A DNA stretch of 64,000 bases. Origin: Asterias amurensis (lineage: Eukaryota > Echinodermata > Asteroidea > Forcipulatida > Asteriidae). The translations under genes were made by a program, and so were the position numbers. Positions within the stretch are counted from its first letter, which is position 1; each line of letters begins with the position of its first letter. Below, in pieces: positions 46,155-58,100 of the stretch. The notes under the pieces were generated by a model. It was not told the origin of the DNA and ran no database searches. It was given only the letters and a program-made list of their open reading frames with translations. The stretch is from contig NC_092666.1 in NCBI RefSeq assembly GCF_032118995.1, positions 13,218,501-13,282,500 of the forward strand, given 5' to 3'.

Positions 46155-46701
46155 AGAGTGATACATCAATAATGGTATAAAAAAATATGGTGCATGACTG
46201 AATCGTGTTGTGTGCACATCCAGTTCAACCTCCTCTGTCCGTTGGGCAGGACCAAAATAGCACATTGTAATGAGTTTGTTCAACGTTGCAGAACTACTTC
46301 AATGTCAGCCAACAGCATGCACCACGTGTGTTTCCCTATGCGGAGTTCAAAATGTGCCGAGCGTGGTAGTACAGTGGCCAAGTGCGTGCAGTTTTCTGTG
46401 TAAAAACACAATTTTGTGGGTTATCTTCAAGGGAACCTTCCCATGCAGCTGACATGACAGAGACAACCGACTTTAAGTACTTCAAATCCAGACTTGATGA
46501 CATTGAACTAGTGAATCTGACCAAAAAAGCACATTAATATTTTCAAAGTAGGGTATCCGCGTGCTCATATTTTGCATGATAAACACTGTATGTTTAGAAA
46601 AAGCCACTTCGTGCGTTTTCTTATATTAATAATAAGAGACGCTTTCATCCCAACAGAGCAGCAGCGACATTTGACTATTCAAAAGGGTAAATGAACAAGG
46701 G

Positions 46702-46854
46702 AATTTTTCACCCAAAAAGAACTCTGCACTTTAGCTTACACTTTACGGTGGCTGATCTCCGACAACAACTAAACACTTTTTCAGTATGGCGTTATTACGC
46801 CCTACACGGCGTTATTACGCCCTAAATTTTTCACCCAAAAAGAACTCTGCACTT
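46702..46854 (+). promoter_or_regulatory. Duplicated motifs upstream of the first P450
   Basis: A 30-base string beginning AATTTTTCACCCAAAAAGAA is present twice (46702-46731 and 46825-46854). Between them, GGCGTTATTACGCCCTA occurs twice 20 bases apart (46788-46804, 46808-46824), and each copy holds the inverted repeat GGCGT-N4-ACGCC. All lie 100-260 bases before the ATG, where a proximal promoter is expected. No known factor is assigned. Confidence 0.4.
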
Positions 46855-46957
46855 AGGTGACACTTTACTTACTCGCAGTCGAAGGAACACTCGTACCTCA
46901 GAGAGCATCGTTACCTGCTGAGTAAATCGATCCATAGTCACGAGCCTAGATTACAAA

Positions 46958-49900
46958 ATGGTTTATTTACTGTGGTTTTTGGACATACGCACTTTAATAC
47001 TTGGCATCCTTGTTATGCTTTTCCTTATGTGGCTGAGGTACAAGCCCCGAAACCTCCCACCTGGACCATGTGGATTTCCCATCCTCGGCTCTATCCCAGC
47101 CATCGTCCTGGCCGTGCGTCGCGGCGTTCAGCCCCATCAGATCTTCGACGAGTATGCTAAGAAGTACGGACCCGTGTTCAGAGTCAGAATGTTCACCACG
47201 ACCGTCGTGGTGCTGAATGACTTCCCGTCTATCAAGGCTGCTTTTCAGAATCCAAGACTCAACGATAGACCTCACATGCTGCTAACTGAAGCATTAAAAA
47301 GTGATGGTAAGTTGGAACTTCAATCTAAGCGTTTTGTTAGGTGTTCGGGCCAACAGCCCGGAACACCTCTTATTTTTGTTCGTTTTGTTTTTTCTTTTTA
47401 GGTGTTCGGGCCAACAGCCCGGAACACCTCTTATTTTTGTTCGTTTTTTTTATTAGGTGTTCGGGCCAACAGCCCGGAACACCTCTTATTTTTGTTCGGT
47501 TTTTTTTTAGGTGTTCGGGCCAACAGCCCGGAACACCTCTTATTTTTGTTCAGTTTTTTTTTAGGTGTTCGGGCCAACAGCCCGGAACAGCTCTTATTTT
47601 TGTTCGTTTTTTTTTTCTTTTTCTTCATACTTCTTCTTCTTCTTCTTGAAACTTCACACATAGTTAGCGATTTCTAAGGAGAAGAAACCGTGTGAGTTAC
47701 GTCATGATGACGTCATCATAACTTGAGTTATGATTATTCAAAGTTTATTAATTCAAAAAATCATAACTTTTGATCTACATGAGGGATTCTTACAAACGAA
47801 ACATCATCGGAATCGTCATTGAAAACTCCGTAAACGCCTACAGACATGACCCCATTTTGATGTTGTCTTCCGGCTCAAAAGAGAGGTTGAAAATTTCAAA
47901 ATTCACGTCTAAAGAACAACGTAAATCCCCATTGGTATGTGCATAAACATTGCACGTAGGCATACACACAACGTGTAGTGTATTAGCGGTGCAGCAGAGT
48001 CACGCTCCAGTGATCATCCATAGAGCGCGAAAAAGCTTCATGAAGAATAGTCTTCGTTCAAGGTGGTTAAAACATACATGCCCCTTACAGTCTTTTCTAC
48101 AGTCGTCAATATTTCCTAAGTTCATATAACCTAAACTACATAAGCTATTTTGACAATCTATACATCATATGAAAGGGCGTTACGTACTTTACAGAAATGG
48201 ATATGTTGGTGAACTTTCGTTGACCTTTTGACCTGTTTAAACCAGATGTGACTGTGAAATGATTTGAAAGGGCGTTGTTTATTGCCTTTTAGGTTGAAAT
48301 ATACATCCTTTGATGCTTAACCATCACCACAGCATACAAGTCTGGCAAAGGTCTGGTTTAAAAGACATACTTGCTAAGCTCACAAAAACTTGAAACTTTA
48401 CACATAGTTAGATATTCATTAGTAGATGAAACCGTTTTAGTTTCGTCATGATGACGTCATCAGGTGTCGAATTACAAGGTTTTTAGGTTCAAAAAGTGAC
48501 CATTTGCTTTTCGCTATATGTCTTCGAATTTTACAGTTATGATATTCATAATTACGCCTCTGATGGACCAAGACTGGGACTACATTTGAAAAGTTAACGT
48601 CAAAATCGTATGACCCCTCCTTCCGTTCGTACCGGAAGGTCAAAGTTTGCAATTGTATATTTTTCTTCAAAATACATCTCCGTCCCTTGCCCTCTAACAA
48701 AAGCACACTTTCCAAACCTGTATGAACTTCTAACTTTACACATAGTTAGATATTTATTAGGAGAAGAAACCGTTTGAGTTACGTCACGATGACGTCATCA
48801 ATTCTTGAGTTATGAATTTTCAAAGTTTATTATTTCAAAAAATCATAACTTTTGATCTACATGATGGGTTGTTACAATCGACACATCATCGGAAAGTTCG
48901 TTAAAAACTCCGTAAACACCTTGCAGACGTGATCCCATTTTGATCTCGTCTTCTGGTTCAAAATCGAGTTTGAAAATTCATAATTTCATGTATAAAGAAC
49001 TACGAAATTTCCCCATTGGTTGTGCGTAACACGTGTGGCGCACACGTGTAGTGTATTAGGCATAATTTATTTGTGGCATGCTGACGTCATTGATTAGGTC
49101 ATGACAAGGTTTTTAATGTTGAAAAATGACATTTGCTTTTCGCTGTATCTCAACGAATAAGTTCGACTTCGTGTTTTTTTTATAAAAAAAAACAACTTTT
49201 GAGCTGATCTACGGCATAACTCAAGATTGAGATCGATTTGAACCTTGAAACTCAACAGATAGTTGAACCTTAGTGTTTTTAAGACAACACAGGCCTAACT
49301 ACGTCATAATGTCGTCATCAGGTATTAAATAACAATAAAATAATGTTAAAATGTGTACAAATCATATGGCGAGAACGTTTTGGGGGGAATCCCAACAGAG
49401 CTCTCGTTTGTCCAACAAAATAGGGTGTTGTTGATTATCAAATCTGTGTACATCATCCCGTGCAGAGGTAGCTAAATTTTAAAAGGGTTTCCATAAATTG
49501 CAAATTAAAACCTAAAGCCAATCTCTTACAAAAATATTGCATTTGTGAAGAAAAAAAGGAGTCGTTGAAAACTGTGACACAAGTTTAACTATAAAAATTA
49601 ACGACACGTTGTAGAAAAAGTCATCTTTATGGTTCAATGTTTTTGAACTACGTCATCACGTAACGCCCAACCGAACACCGTATTTTTGTAATTAACAAAA
49701 ATGTTATGTCTAGTTATTTTTTTTATGGGAAAGTTCCACCAGTTCATTGCAAATTCAAAAAAAAAAAGTCATTCAAACAATAACTGTATAGTTTTGTTAA
49801 TTAATTAATCATTATATAAAGATATATACAGATAAAGATAATATATAGATGTTAAGTTTGCATCGGGGATAGCGACTGTTCATTTTTTGTTTTTACCCAA

Positions 49901-52267
49901 AGTACTCACTTTATACCGTTATGCGTACAACAAATCACAGGCATTATTACTCGGGTGGAATTCGAATAATTTTGTTCTTTTATTCTCTCACCCACAATCA
50001 TTCAACATTATTTTTAGCAAGGCCAAAACGACCATTGCAAGGCTGATGAAACTCAGCTGTACAACGACAACTCATCTTTTTAATAGATGTTAAATTAATT
50101 TGCATCGGGAATAGAGAATATTAATTTTGGTTTTTACCCTTACCACATATGTGTATTGGCGCTGTATACTCAGTACTTTGCCAACTTCTTTGAAAACATT
50201 TTACGGGCATGTTTCTCGAATGGGAGTCGAACCCACGACCTTTGTAATTTTAGAGCAGCGTCTTACCAATAAAACATTTAAGATTGCCCGGTAGCTAGAG
50301 GTAGTTCGAATTCTATGTTTTATTTAGCAGCGAGTACCACACAACTTTTACACCGACGTTTTTATTATCTTTTTTTTTTTTAAAGGAGTGGTTATGGCGT
50401 CTGGTGAACCATGGGTACAACTCCGTACTTTCTGCCTGACTGTTCTCCGGAGTCTGGGGGTCGGTAAATCAAGCTTCGAGGAGCAAATCGCCGTAGAGGG
50501 CCAGGCCCTACTGACGGAGATGGCAAGCTATAAGGAGAGACCGTTCAATCCAAAGCCTCAGCTCATTAACGCCGTCCTCAACGTGATCTGCGCCGTTGTC
50601 TTCGGCCAACGCTACGACTACGCTGACCGCGAGATTCGCGAGCTGGTCGACGGTCTCCTAAGCATTGTCAGGCAGCTCGGTGCCGGTGGTGCGCTGAACT
50701 TCTTCCCCGGGCTGCGCCATTTACCGTACTCCGGAATGGATAAGGTCTTGGGAAATTATGACAAGGTTGTTCAGTTCGTAACGAAACGAATCGACGCACA
50801 TCGTGCGACTTTGGACGCCGAGAACATGCGAGATTTCACGGATGTGTACCTAAAGGAAATACAGCAGAACTACGGGAGCGATGGGACCGATGTTGGAAGC
50901 CCTCTGACAGCTCGTAGCCACCTCAGCGAAGGCAATCTTGTTGGGACCATAGGGAACCTTCTAATAGCTGGATCGGTCACAACGTCAGCAACCCTTCAAT
51001 GGGGCCTTCTTTACATGATGGTCTACCCGGAGGTCCAGAAACGAGTCCAGGCCGAGATTGACACCGTGGTCGGTCGCAACCGGCTGCCGAGACTCGCCGA
51101 CAAACCGAACCTCAACTACACTCAGGCGGTTATTTGGGAGATCCAGCGCCTAGGCTCCGTCGCTCCTCTCGGCGTTTCCCATGCTGCTGGTGCCGATACC
51201 CAACTGAACGGTATGGATATACCAAAAGACGCACTGCTTGTAGCAAACCTCTGGGCGGTGTTTCGAGACCCAAAACTCTGGCCTGAGCCTGGGCAGTTCA
51301 AACCTGAGAGATTTTTGGACTGCGAAGGCAAAGCAGTCAAGCCGGAAGAGTTGATACCCTTCAGCACTGGTAAGTAAGTTTTTAAACCTGGCTTACAGTT
51401 CTTCCATGCCTTAGGATCATGGTTTATTTGTCTACCTGTAGCCCACTACACTATTACCTGAAATGGCGCCCTCTTGTGGATGACCTCCATCATTATGATT
51501 TGCGAGTTAAGGCGCTTGTGAGGAGTGTTTTGCGTGGCCGATGCAGAGAGTTTACCATGGTCTCAGACTTGAAATCAAGTCTATTTACCATGAACCCCAG
51601 ATGATCGATTCCCGTGCTGATCTACAACATGGCGTACAGCTTGGGCTAGTTCAGGCAGGTGAGCGACTTGACTTGATCAAGACGTAGCTCTCGACGAACT
51701 GACCATAGTTGACCATGCATGCTCCAGTGCGTGGTTCTATATCAATCTGTCTGCGCTGTATGGTTGCTAGCTAGTCTAGTCGATCCCAACCCGAATTTGC
51801 TCTTGCTACAGTGTACTTGGTTCCTAAAAATGTGTTGAGGTTATTGCAACACACAGGTAAACAAATGGCGTACGCGCGTCCATAAAAACGGTCTCACAAC
51901 GAAACCGAATGCACAATGACACACACAGCGTTCACCGGCTTCTATTTTTATGGTTGCGGTAAAAAGATGGGGCTTGTACGTGGCCTTGAGTAAATTAACT
52001 GATCATTATTTAAAAGAAAAAATTATTTTTCCCGCCACCGATTATCTACTTTTTTGTTCTTTTTTTTGTTTGTGTTCTCTTGAAGGGCGCCGCAGCTGCA
52101 TCGGAGAGTTCCTGGCTAAGATGGAGTTATACATCTTCTTCAGCTATTGCATGCATCAGTTCGAAGTCAGGAAACCAGACAACTCGCCACCTCTTTCCAT
52201 GAAGGGTGTGGGAGGGTTGACGTACGAACCAATGCCGTTTGAGATTCGTGTCATCAAACGTGATTGA
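46958..52267 (+). CDS. Cytochrome P450, CYP2-like, gene 1 of a tandem pair
   Basis: Exons 46958-47306, 50386-51369 and 52086-52267 (1,515 bases, 504 residues); both introns are phase 1. An N-terminal membrane anchor (about 5-26) is followed by the hinge NLPPGP (34-37 PPGP). The C-helix has W126-x3-R130, the K-helix E368-x2-R371 (WEIQR), the PERF segment is FKPERF (421-426), and the haem loop is FSTGRRSCIG with Cys449 as iron ligand; it is split by the last intron at Gly445. This makes it a complete microsomal monooxygenase that takes electrons from P450 reductase. In the I-helix, N307-LLI-AGSVTT lacks the usual acid before the threonines, as also in vertebrate CYP2D, whose extra Asp301 is Asn307 here. 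The overall pattern is closest to clan 2 (CYP2D/2U-like). Substrate unknown: xenobiotics, steroids or fatty acids are all possible. Confidence 0.93.
47339..47613 (+). repeat. Five tandem hairpin units in P450 gene 1 intron 1
   Basis: AGGTGTTCGGGCCAACAGCC starts at 47339, 47400, 47455, 47509 and 47563 (period 54-61). Each unit folds as AGGTGTTCGGGC / GCCCGGAACACCT and is followed by CTTATTTTTGTTC and a T run. It begins about 30 bases after the donor. The tract then passes into a TTC microsatellite. Confidence 0.9.
47636..49690. repeat. Composite repeat filling P450 gene 1 intron 1
   Basis: A block with internal direct repeats: ACTT(C/T)ACACATAGTTAG, then GTCATGATGACGTCATCA-type palindromes and TCATAACTTTTGATCTACAT, begins at about 47650, 48394 and 48732. 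The end (about 49660-49690, CCGAACACCGTATTTTTGT) resembles the hairpin units at 47339, so the block seems framed by them. No coding frame and no known family. The remaining intron, 49691-50385, holds two SINE copies. Confidence 0.65.
50083..50312 (-). repeat. tRNA-derived SINE copies before P450 gene 1 exon 2
   Basis: Minus-strand head (GGTAAGACGCTGCTCTAAAAT, GGGTTCGACTCCCATTCGAG) and tail (GGTAAAAACCAAAATTAATA, CCCGATGCAAATTAA). A further damaged copy is at 49842-49990. Confidence 0.75.
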
Positions 52268-52519
52268 AAACATTGACATTCAAACATAGGGCACCTCTTT
52301 GGACGGTTGTTCAGAGCTGTGTCATTTTCGGTAAAAAATCTACATTATTGTCAGTGGTGTATAAACGGATTAAAGAGTATTATAGGAATGTTACAGAATT
52401 GGTAGGAAACAAAAATCGCGAAGATCACATATTTACATCAAACTTCAACGGTCTAATGATGATGATAGTTGAAAACATCCCTTGAAATGTTTCTGTCTGA
52501 AATGTCCTATTTGGTGAGA

Positions 52520-52525
52520 AATAAA
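52520..52525 (+). terminator. Poly(A) signal of P450 gene 1
   Basis: AATAAA about 250 bases after the stop codon. Confidence 0.6.
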
Positions 52526-52724
52526 TAATCTATAACTTCGCGTTTGGAGTTTATCGCTCAGTAAACTTTTTATTAAAGTCACCTGGAAATAGAATTGTTT
52601 TTCATTCAAACATAAGAGTATATGCTCACGAACAATAAAACAATTTTTTTAGTAATTGTTTGTCACGATTTATTGTTTTAAAAATGTATAAAGTTGTTTG
52701 GGGGGCTGACTCCGCCTACCCCTT

Positions 52725-52982
52725 TTGTGACGTAAATCAAGGCAGACTTTGCCTGCAATGCGTATAGTAAACACACGTGCAAAGTACATGTACGTCCAAG
52801 TCGTGAGTTGGTACATTTCAAAAAGTTTTTCTGCATTCAGCAGCAATACACCTGGTCGGCATTGCCAGAAAAAGAAAAAAAAAATTGAAACGAACAAACT
52901 CACGACTTGGTTCGTACATAAACTTTGCAATTGTGTTTACTCTACGCATTACAGGCAAAGTCTGCCTCGATTGACGTCACGA
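52725..52982. repeat. Fold-back element 3' of P450 gene 1
   Basis: Arms of about 85 bases: TGACGTAAATCAAGGCAGAC and TTTGCCTGCAATGCGTA face TACGCATTACAGGCAAA-like and GTCTGCCTCGATTGACGTCA. CAAGTCGTGAGTT faces AACTCACGACTTG at the inner edge. Confidence 0.85.
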
Positions 52983-53967
52983 ACAGCGCCCTCTCGGGTC
53001 GGGGTCTACTCTTAAATTTGTAAATAACATAAGAACTGATTTTTTAAAACCTTAGTTAAGTGTTTATTCACATTCCACTCATCAAAACACATATATTAGT
53101 GACAACAGCTTTTTTTTTTTTTAAATACCACTTCCAGGTGACTTTAATTTTCATGTTGGCATCGATGCAATGGATTATATTTTGTAATCGGTTTTTCACT
53201 ATTCTCTCGTGACCCAGCCAGATGGCCGATCGATCTAAAACTTCTTCAGGTTTGTCAGTGTATGTAATATGGTGGATTACATAAAGTGCTGACACTGCCA
53301 GCAACTGTTTTGTTAGCAAAAACCAATTCTGTAATGTTCCTTTAATAGTACGGGAGCATGGGAGGATATTATCTGCCTCTTATCCGGCCTTGTAGTATAA
53401 AATAGAATTGTTTTGGGGTTACAGGTAGACTATATAATAACGAAAAAGTAGAATGTTTAAGTCTTGAAAATTGCTTACCAACCAAAATGACCTGAAGGAT
53501 TTGGGTGAAAATTGTTACTCTGTTTTGGTAATTGCAATTTGATAACCCATAATATTGGTAATTTCATGGTTGACCAAAACAATAAAAGAGTTATAGGTTT
53601 CATCAGAATAGCACTGTGCTGTGGAAAATATGAAGCTGATTAAAAACAATGGCAGTCGATTTGGGGGACCTTTTGTGATTTTGTTTAATATGCATTAGAG
53701 GCAAACAACCTTGAAAGCGCCGACAATAACTAAATTTACTCTTTCATTTGCGTAACCCATGGATTATTATGTTTAAGCGGAGATTGATATTGATTATGAT
53801 TAAAATGATTTATATACCATCACCTGTTGCTACCAAACAAACCAGCACAAACGAACTGTTCACAAAAGCCAATAAAACAAACAGCTTACAGTAAGATGCT
53901 TTCCAAATAATTTCGAGGTGACAGGAAATTTTGTACTTGAGGAAGATTGTGTTTGTTGGGTTGTTTG

Positions 53968-54376
53968 TTAAAGGCAATGGACACTATTGGTAATTACTCC
54001 AAATATTTATTAGCATAAAACCTTACTTGGTAACGAGTAATGGGGAGATGTATGTAGTATAAAACATTGTGAGAAACGGCTCCCTCTGAAGTGGAGTAGT
54101 TTTCGAGAAAGAAGTAATTTTCCACGAATTTGATTTCGAGACCTCAGTTTTAGAACTTGAGGTCTCGAAATCAAGCATCTGAAAGCACACAACTTCGTGT
54201 GACAAGGGTGTTTTTTTCCATAGTTATCTCGCAACTTCGATGACCAATTGAGCTCACATTTACAAAGGTTTGTTGTTTTATGCATAATGTGGAGGATCCA
54301 TGGAGGATCCTACCTCCATGGATGCACCAAGTGAGAAGACTGGTCTTTGACAATACCAACAGTGTCCAGTGTCTTG
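53968..54376 (+). repeat. TTAA MITE, family A, copy 14, with a small palindromic insertion
   Basis: Copy with left TTAA and both halves; near 54290-54322 the usual TTGAGATACACC is replaced by a palindromic stretch built of CCATGGAGGATCC and CCTCCATGG. Confidence 0.85.
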
Positions 54377-55133
54377 AAGATGATCTTTCCGTCAAGGGAA
54401 TTTGGTAAACTCGCTCCAATGCTAAGTTGTAAACAGCCATTATCTCTCATACAAACATAACTATTGATTTAATTGCACAAACCAATCGTGATTCAGTAGC
54501 AACAATACTTTCAAATCACTTCGAAATCAGGGGTTATAGCTTGGTGGGACCCGTGTGTTGTGTACACGCACGTAAAAGAACCCAGTGCACTTATCGAAAA
54601 GAGAAGGGGTTCGCACTCTGGAGTTCCCGATTTGACCGGCAGCATTGCCCACACAGCACCTTGTTATCCTCTACAACTACAAGGGTGCTTCAAAATGTAG
54701 CTTCTTCAGAGAAAAAAATGACTGAGCACCCTTTGAATAAATACTATAAAACCCATATTTGTTAATACATATTTTGGTGAATTCCCTCGATGAATCCATA
54801 AATCGGCACAGTAAATATGTGACGTCACGCGGAGAGTGACTGTGCTAAAGTTGTTCCAAAGCCACAGGGGGTCAATCTATACGTGCACCTTGTAATGTCA
54901 ACAAACTTTATCTCCACCCAAAAAAGTATTGTGATGTGGACAATAGGTATAAGGCTAATGCAGGTAGCAGTCTGCCAGTCCGTACTGTGTAGGTGTGCAT
55001 TCAAGTAGACGACACAGTGACAGATACAACTTGCAATAATATTGACCCAACCAAAGACTGCGTAGTCATAGCTCTGTTTTAGAATCCTGTCATGTTATCA
55101 TAATCAGCGAAAAGTCTGCAAGGCAAAGTTTGA

Positions 55134-58100
55134 ATGATGGGTATTCTCGAGAGCCTGTGGTTCCTGATGGACACCCGTACGATCATCATTACCATAGGGA
55201 TCCTGCTCGTCTTTCTCTGGTTGTTCAGCAAACCCCGGAACCTTCCTCCTGGTCCGTGGGGTTTGCCGATCATCGGATCTGCCCCGGCTCTACTGTGGGG
55301 GTTACGTCGGGATGTCTACGTGCAACGTCTCCTCCACAGGTACGCCAAAAAGTACGGAACGGTGTTCCGATTAGAGGTGTTCAACAAGACCCTGATCATT
55401 CTGAATGATTATAAATCCATCCGGTCTGCTTTCCAGCACCCGCAGTTGAGCGACAGGCCTGAAATGTTATTGACGGAAATATACAAAAGCGAAGGTGAGT
55501 GGCTGACACTTGTTTGTTTGTTTGTTGTTGTTTTTTTTTCTTTTTCTTTTTCTTCTTCCCTTCGAGGGGAACTCGGCAAACTACCACAGATGGGATATAA
55601 AACCAAAGCTTGCGCAACAGCCAATATCTCTAATATAAACATATTAAAGGGAAAGTACACGTTTGTTAATTGTCAAAGACCAGTCTTCTCACTTGGTGTA
55701 TCCCATCATAACCATAAAATAACAAGCCTGTGAAAATTTGGGCTCAATTGGTCATTGAAGTTGCGAGAAAATGCTGAAAGAAAAAACACCCCCTTGTTGG
55801 AGGAATTTGTGTGCTTTCAGATTAAAGCAAGAAGACTTCTAGCTAGAAGTCTTTTATTATTTTAGTGAGAAATTACCTCTTTCTCAAATACTATGTTACT
55901 TCAGAGGGAGTCGTTTCCCATAATGTTTTATACTATCAACAGCTCTCCAGTGCTCGTTACCAAGTCAGTTTTTAAGTTAATATTTGCTTTGAGTAATAAC
56001 CAAACGTGTACCTTCCCTTTAATGTCTATGATTATGAATTGTACAAACCAAGAAACTGTGATTCAGTAACTACACGACAATAATATTATTCTACCGGAAA
56101 ATCTCGGTGGTCTAGTTGGTAAGACATGTACTCTAGAATTGCAAGGGTCGTGGGTTCGAATCCCACCCGAGTAATGCGTGTGATATCATTTGACAGAACT
56201 CGGGAAAGTACTGAAGTATACAGTGCTAACACACATCGGTGCATGGGTACAATTTTTTTTTTCAATGTTTATTATATTCGTTGGGAAATCAGCGGTTAGC
56301 TTGGTAGGATTGGAACCCACAGCCTTTCGATTGCAAGTCATGCAGTCTAACCATTGGACCACCGTGACCACTTTAGTTGCTCTATACTTTGGACCCATTC
56401 CATGCTGCGAAGTGCACTTCACACAAGCCTATTCTAAACTTCGGGAGTGATATTATTATAAATGTATACGCAACGACTTGGGGAATGACCTCTCGCACAC
56501 ACAACCTTACGGATCAGAGCCCAATTTCATAGAGCTGCTAAGCACAATAATTTGCTTCGCATGAAAAAAATTTGCCTTGATGAAAACAGAATTACCCAAC
56601 CAAATTTCCATTTGTTACATTGCTTGTTACTGGTATGCAGCTGTTGTTTGCTTAACCTAAAAATCACGTGAAATATATGGTTGGTAATCCAGTTTTTATC
56701 AAGGCCAAAAATGTTATGCTACGCAAATTGTTGTGCTTAGCTGCAGCTCTTTGAAATTGGGCCCAGGTTTGTGGGGTCCTGCTATTGTTGTTCTATTATT
56801 CCCCTTTTAAAATAATTCCGTTATGGGTCCAAAGTTGAACAAAGAATTCCCTTGTATGTCCATTGTTCCATTGTGCACCAGACCCCACAAGGGCACTCCG
56901 AGCTCCCAAAATCTCAATCATCTCTCGCACCAACGTCAGACCCGCCATTTTGGGACCGGAGTAATTGATAAAGCGTGTTACACGCACACAACGCCTAAAA
57001 TGCACACAACACACAAAATAATGTTTGTTTATGGTGTAATCAGAGGACATCGCTTTGTTCTCACAATGTTTGAAATAGCGCCCACAGCTGTGCACAGGAG
57101 GAAGGTCAAAGTATGAAATCGCGAGAACATAATAGCCCTGTTAATGTAAAACTTGGATGATAACATTCATTCTGACGTATGCTACATTATCCTTTTTTTT
57201 AATAGGTGTTGCCATGGCATCAGGTGAACCCTGGACAGAGCTTCGTCGTTTCTGTCTGACCGTCCTCAGGAGTTTTGGGGTCGGCAAGTCCAGCTTCGAG
57301 GAGAAGATCGGCACCGAGGCCGAGGAACTCCTCAAAGAGATGTTCAGTTTTGACGGGAAACCATTCAAACCGAATACTATGATGGACAGTGCCGTCTCAA
57401 ACGTCATTTGCTCGGTTGTCTTCGGGAAGCGGTATGAGTATTCGGACCAGGACTTCAGTGACCTACTCAACCTTCTTGGTCGTACCATTGCCTCCTTCGG
57501 TGCGGGTGGCGCCCTCAATTTCCTTCCCGCTCTTCGCTATATGCCGTTCATGGGAGTCGACTCTGTGATTCTGAACTTCGAAGAGTTTGCAAAGTTCATC
57601 GGGAACGTGATCGATACGCATCGTGCATCATTCGATGAGAACAACCCGAGAGACTTAACAGATGTGTACCTGATGGAGATTCAAAAGGGTCAGCTTAATG
57701 GCGAAAAGGCACCGGTGACCAACGGGACGAAAAGCCACTCATCAAGGCGTCATCTCAGCGAACGCAACCTGGTGGGTACCATAGCGAACCTCTTCGCAGC
57801 CGGGTCTGGTACCACGTCCGGTACGCTCCAGTGGTGCCTGTATTACATGATGACATACCCGGACATCCAGAAGCGGGTCCAGGCAGAGATTGACGACGTC
57901 GTCGGTCGCAACAGGCTGCCGAGACTTGCTGACAAGCCCGAGCTGAACTTCACCCAGGCGGTCATTTGGGAGGTCCAGCGATTGACCACAGTCACTCCAG
58001 TGGGTGTGCCGCACGCAGCTGCCTCAGACACCGTTATTAATGGCTTCGTGGTACCGAAGGGCTCCATCTTGGTGGCAAACCTCTGGGCCGTCTCCCATGA

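Larger units (their letters stand above)
43654..46957. other. Region between the HYOU1 start and the first P450
   Basis: Besides the HYOU1 promoter it holds a possible small inverted element with TCAGGCATGTGAG / CTCACATGCCTGA ends (about 44080-44265) and a fold-back at 45969-46154. The frame at 43936-44268 looks like part of the former and not a gene. A moderately GC-rich stretch at 46190-46450 shows no convincing exon. Confidence 0.5.
52526..55133. other. Region between the two P450 genes
   Basis: No exon recognised. It contains a fold-back (52725-52982), a family A MITE (53968-54376) and AT-rich sequence. The stretch 53000-53960 shows nothing identifiable. The promoter of P450 gene 2 should lie in the last few hundred bases, where no clear TATA box was seen. 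Confidence 0.5.

Noticed and set aside
46190-46450. Possible exon or xenobiotic response region with GCGTG cores near 46384
   Set aside because: No convincing frame with splice sites, and a five-base core is too common to support a regulatory call.
47339-47613. Resemblance to a CRISPR array
   Set aside because: The units are directly adjacent with no unique spacers, and the host is an animal.
47341-47677. Overlapping repetitive frames with RANSPEHLLFLF-like repeats
   Set aside because: They are translations of the tandem hairpin units inside an intron, not a protein.
56290-56370. Minus-strand tRNA-Ala/Cys-like sequence
   Set aside because: The acceptor stem does not close and it lies in repeat-rich intron sequence; a tRNA-derived repeat is more likely.
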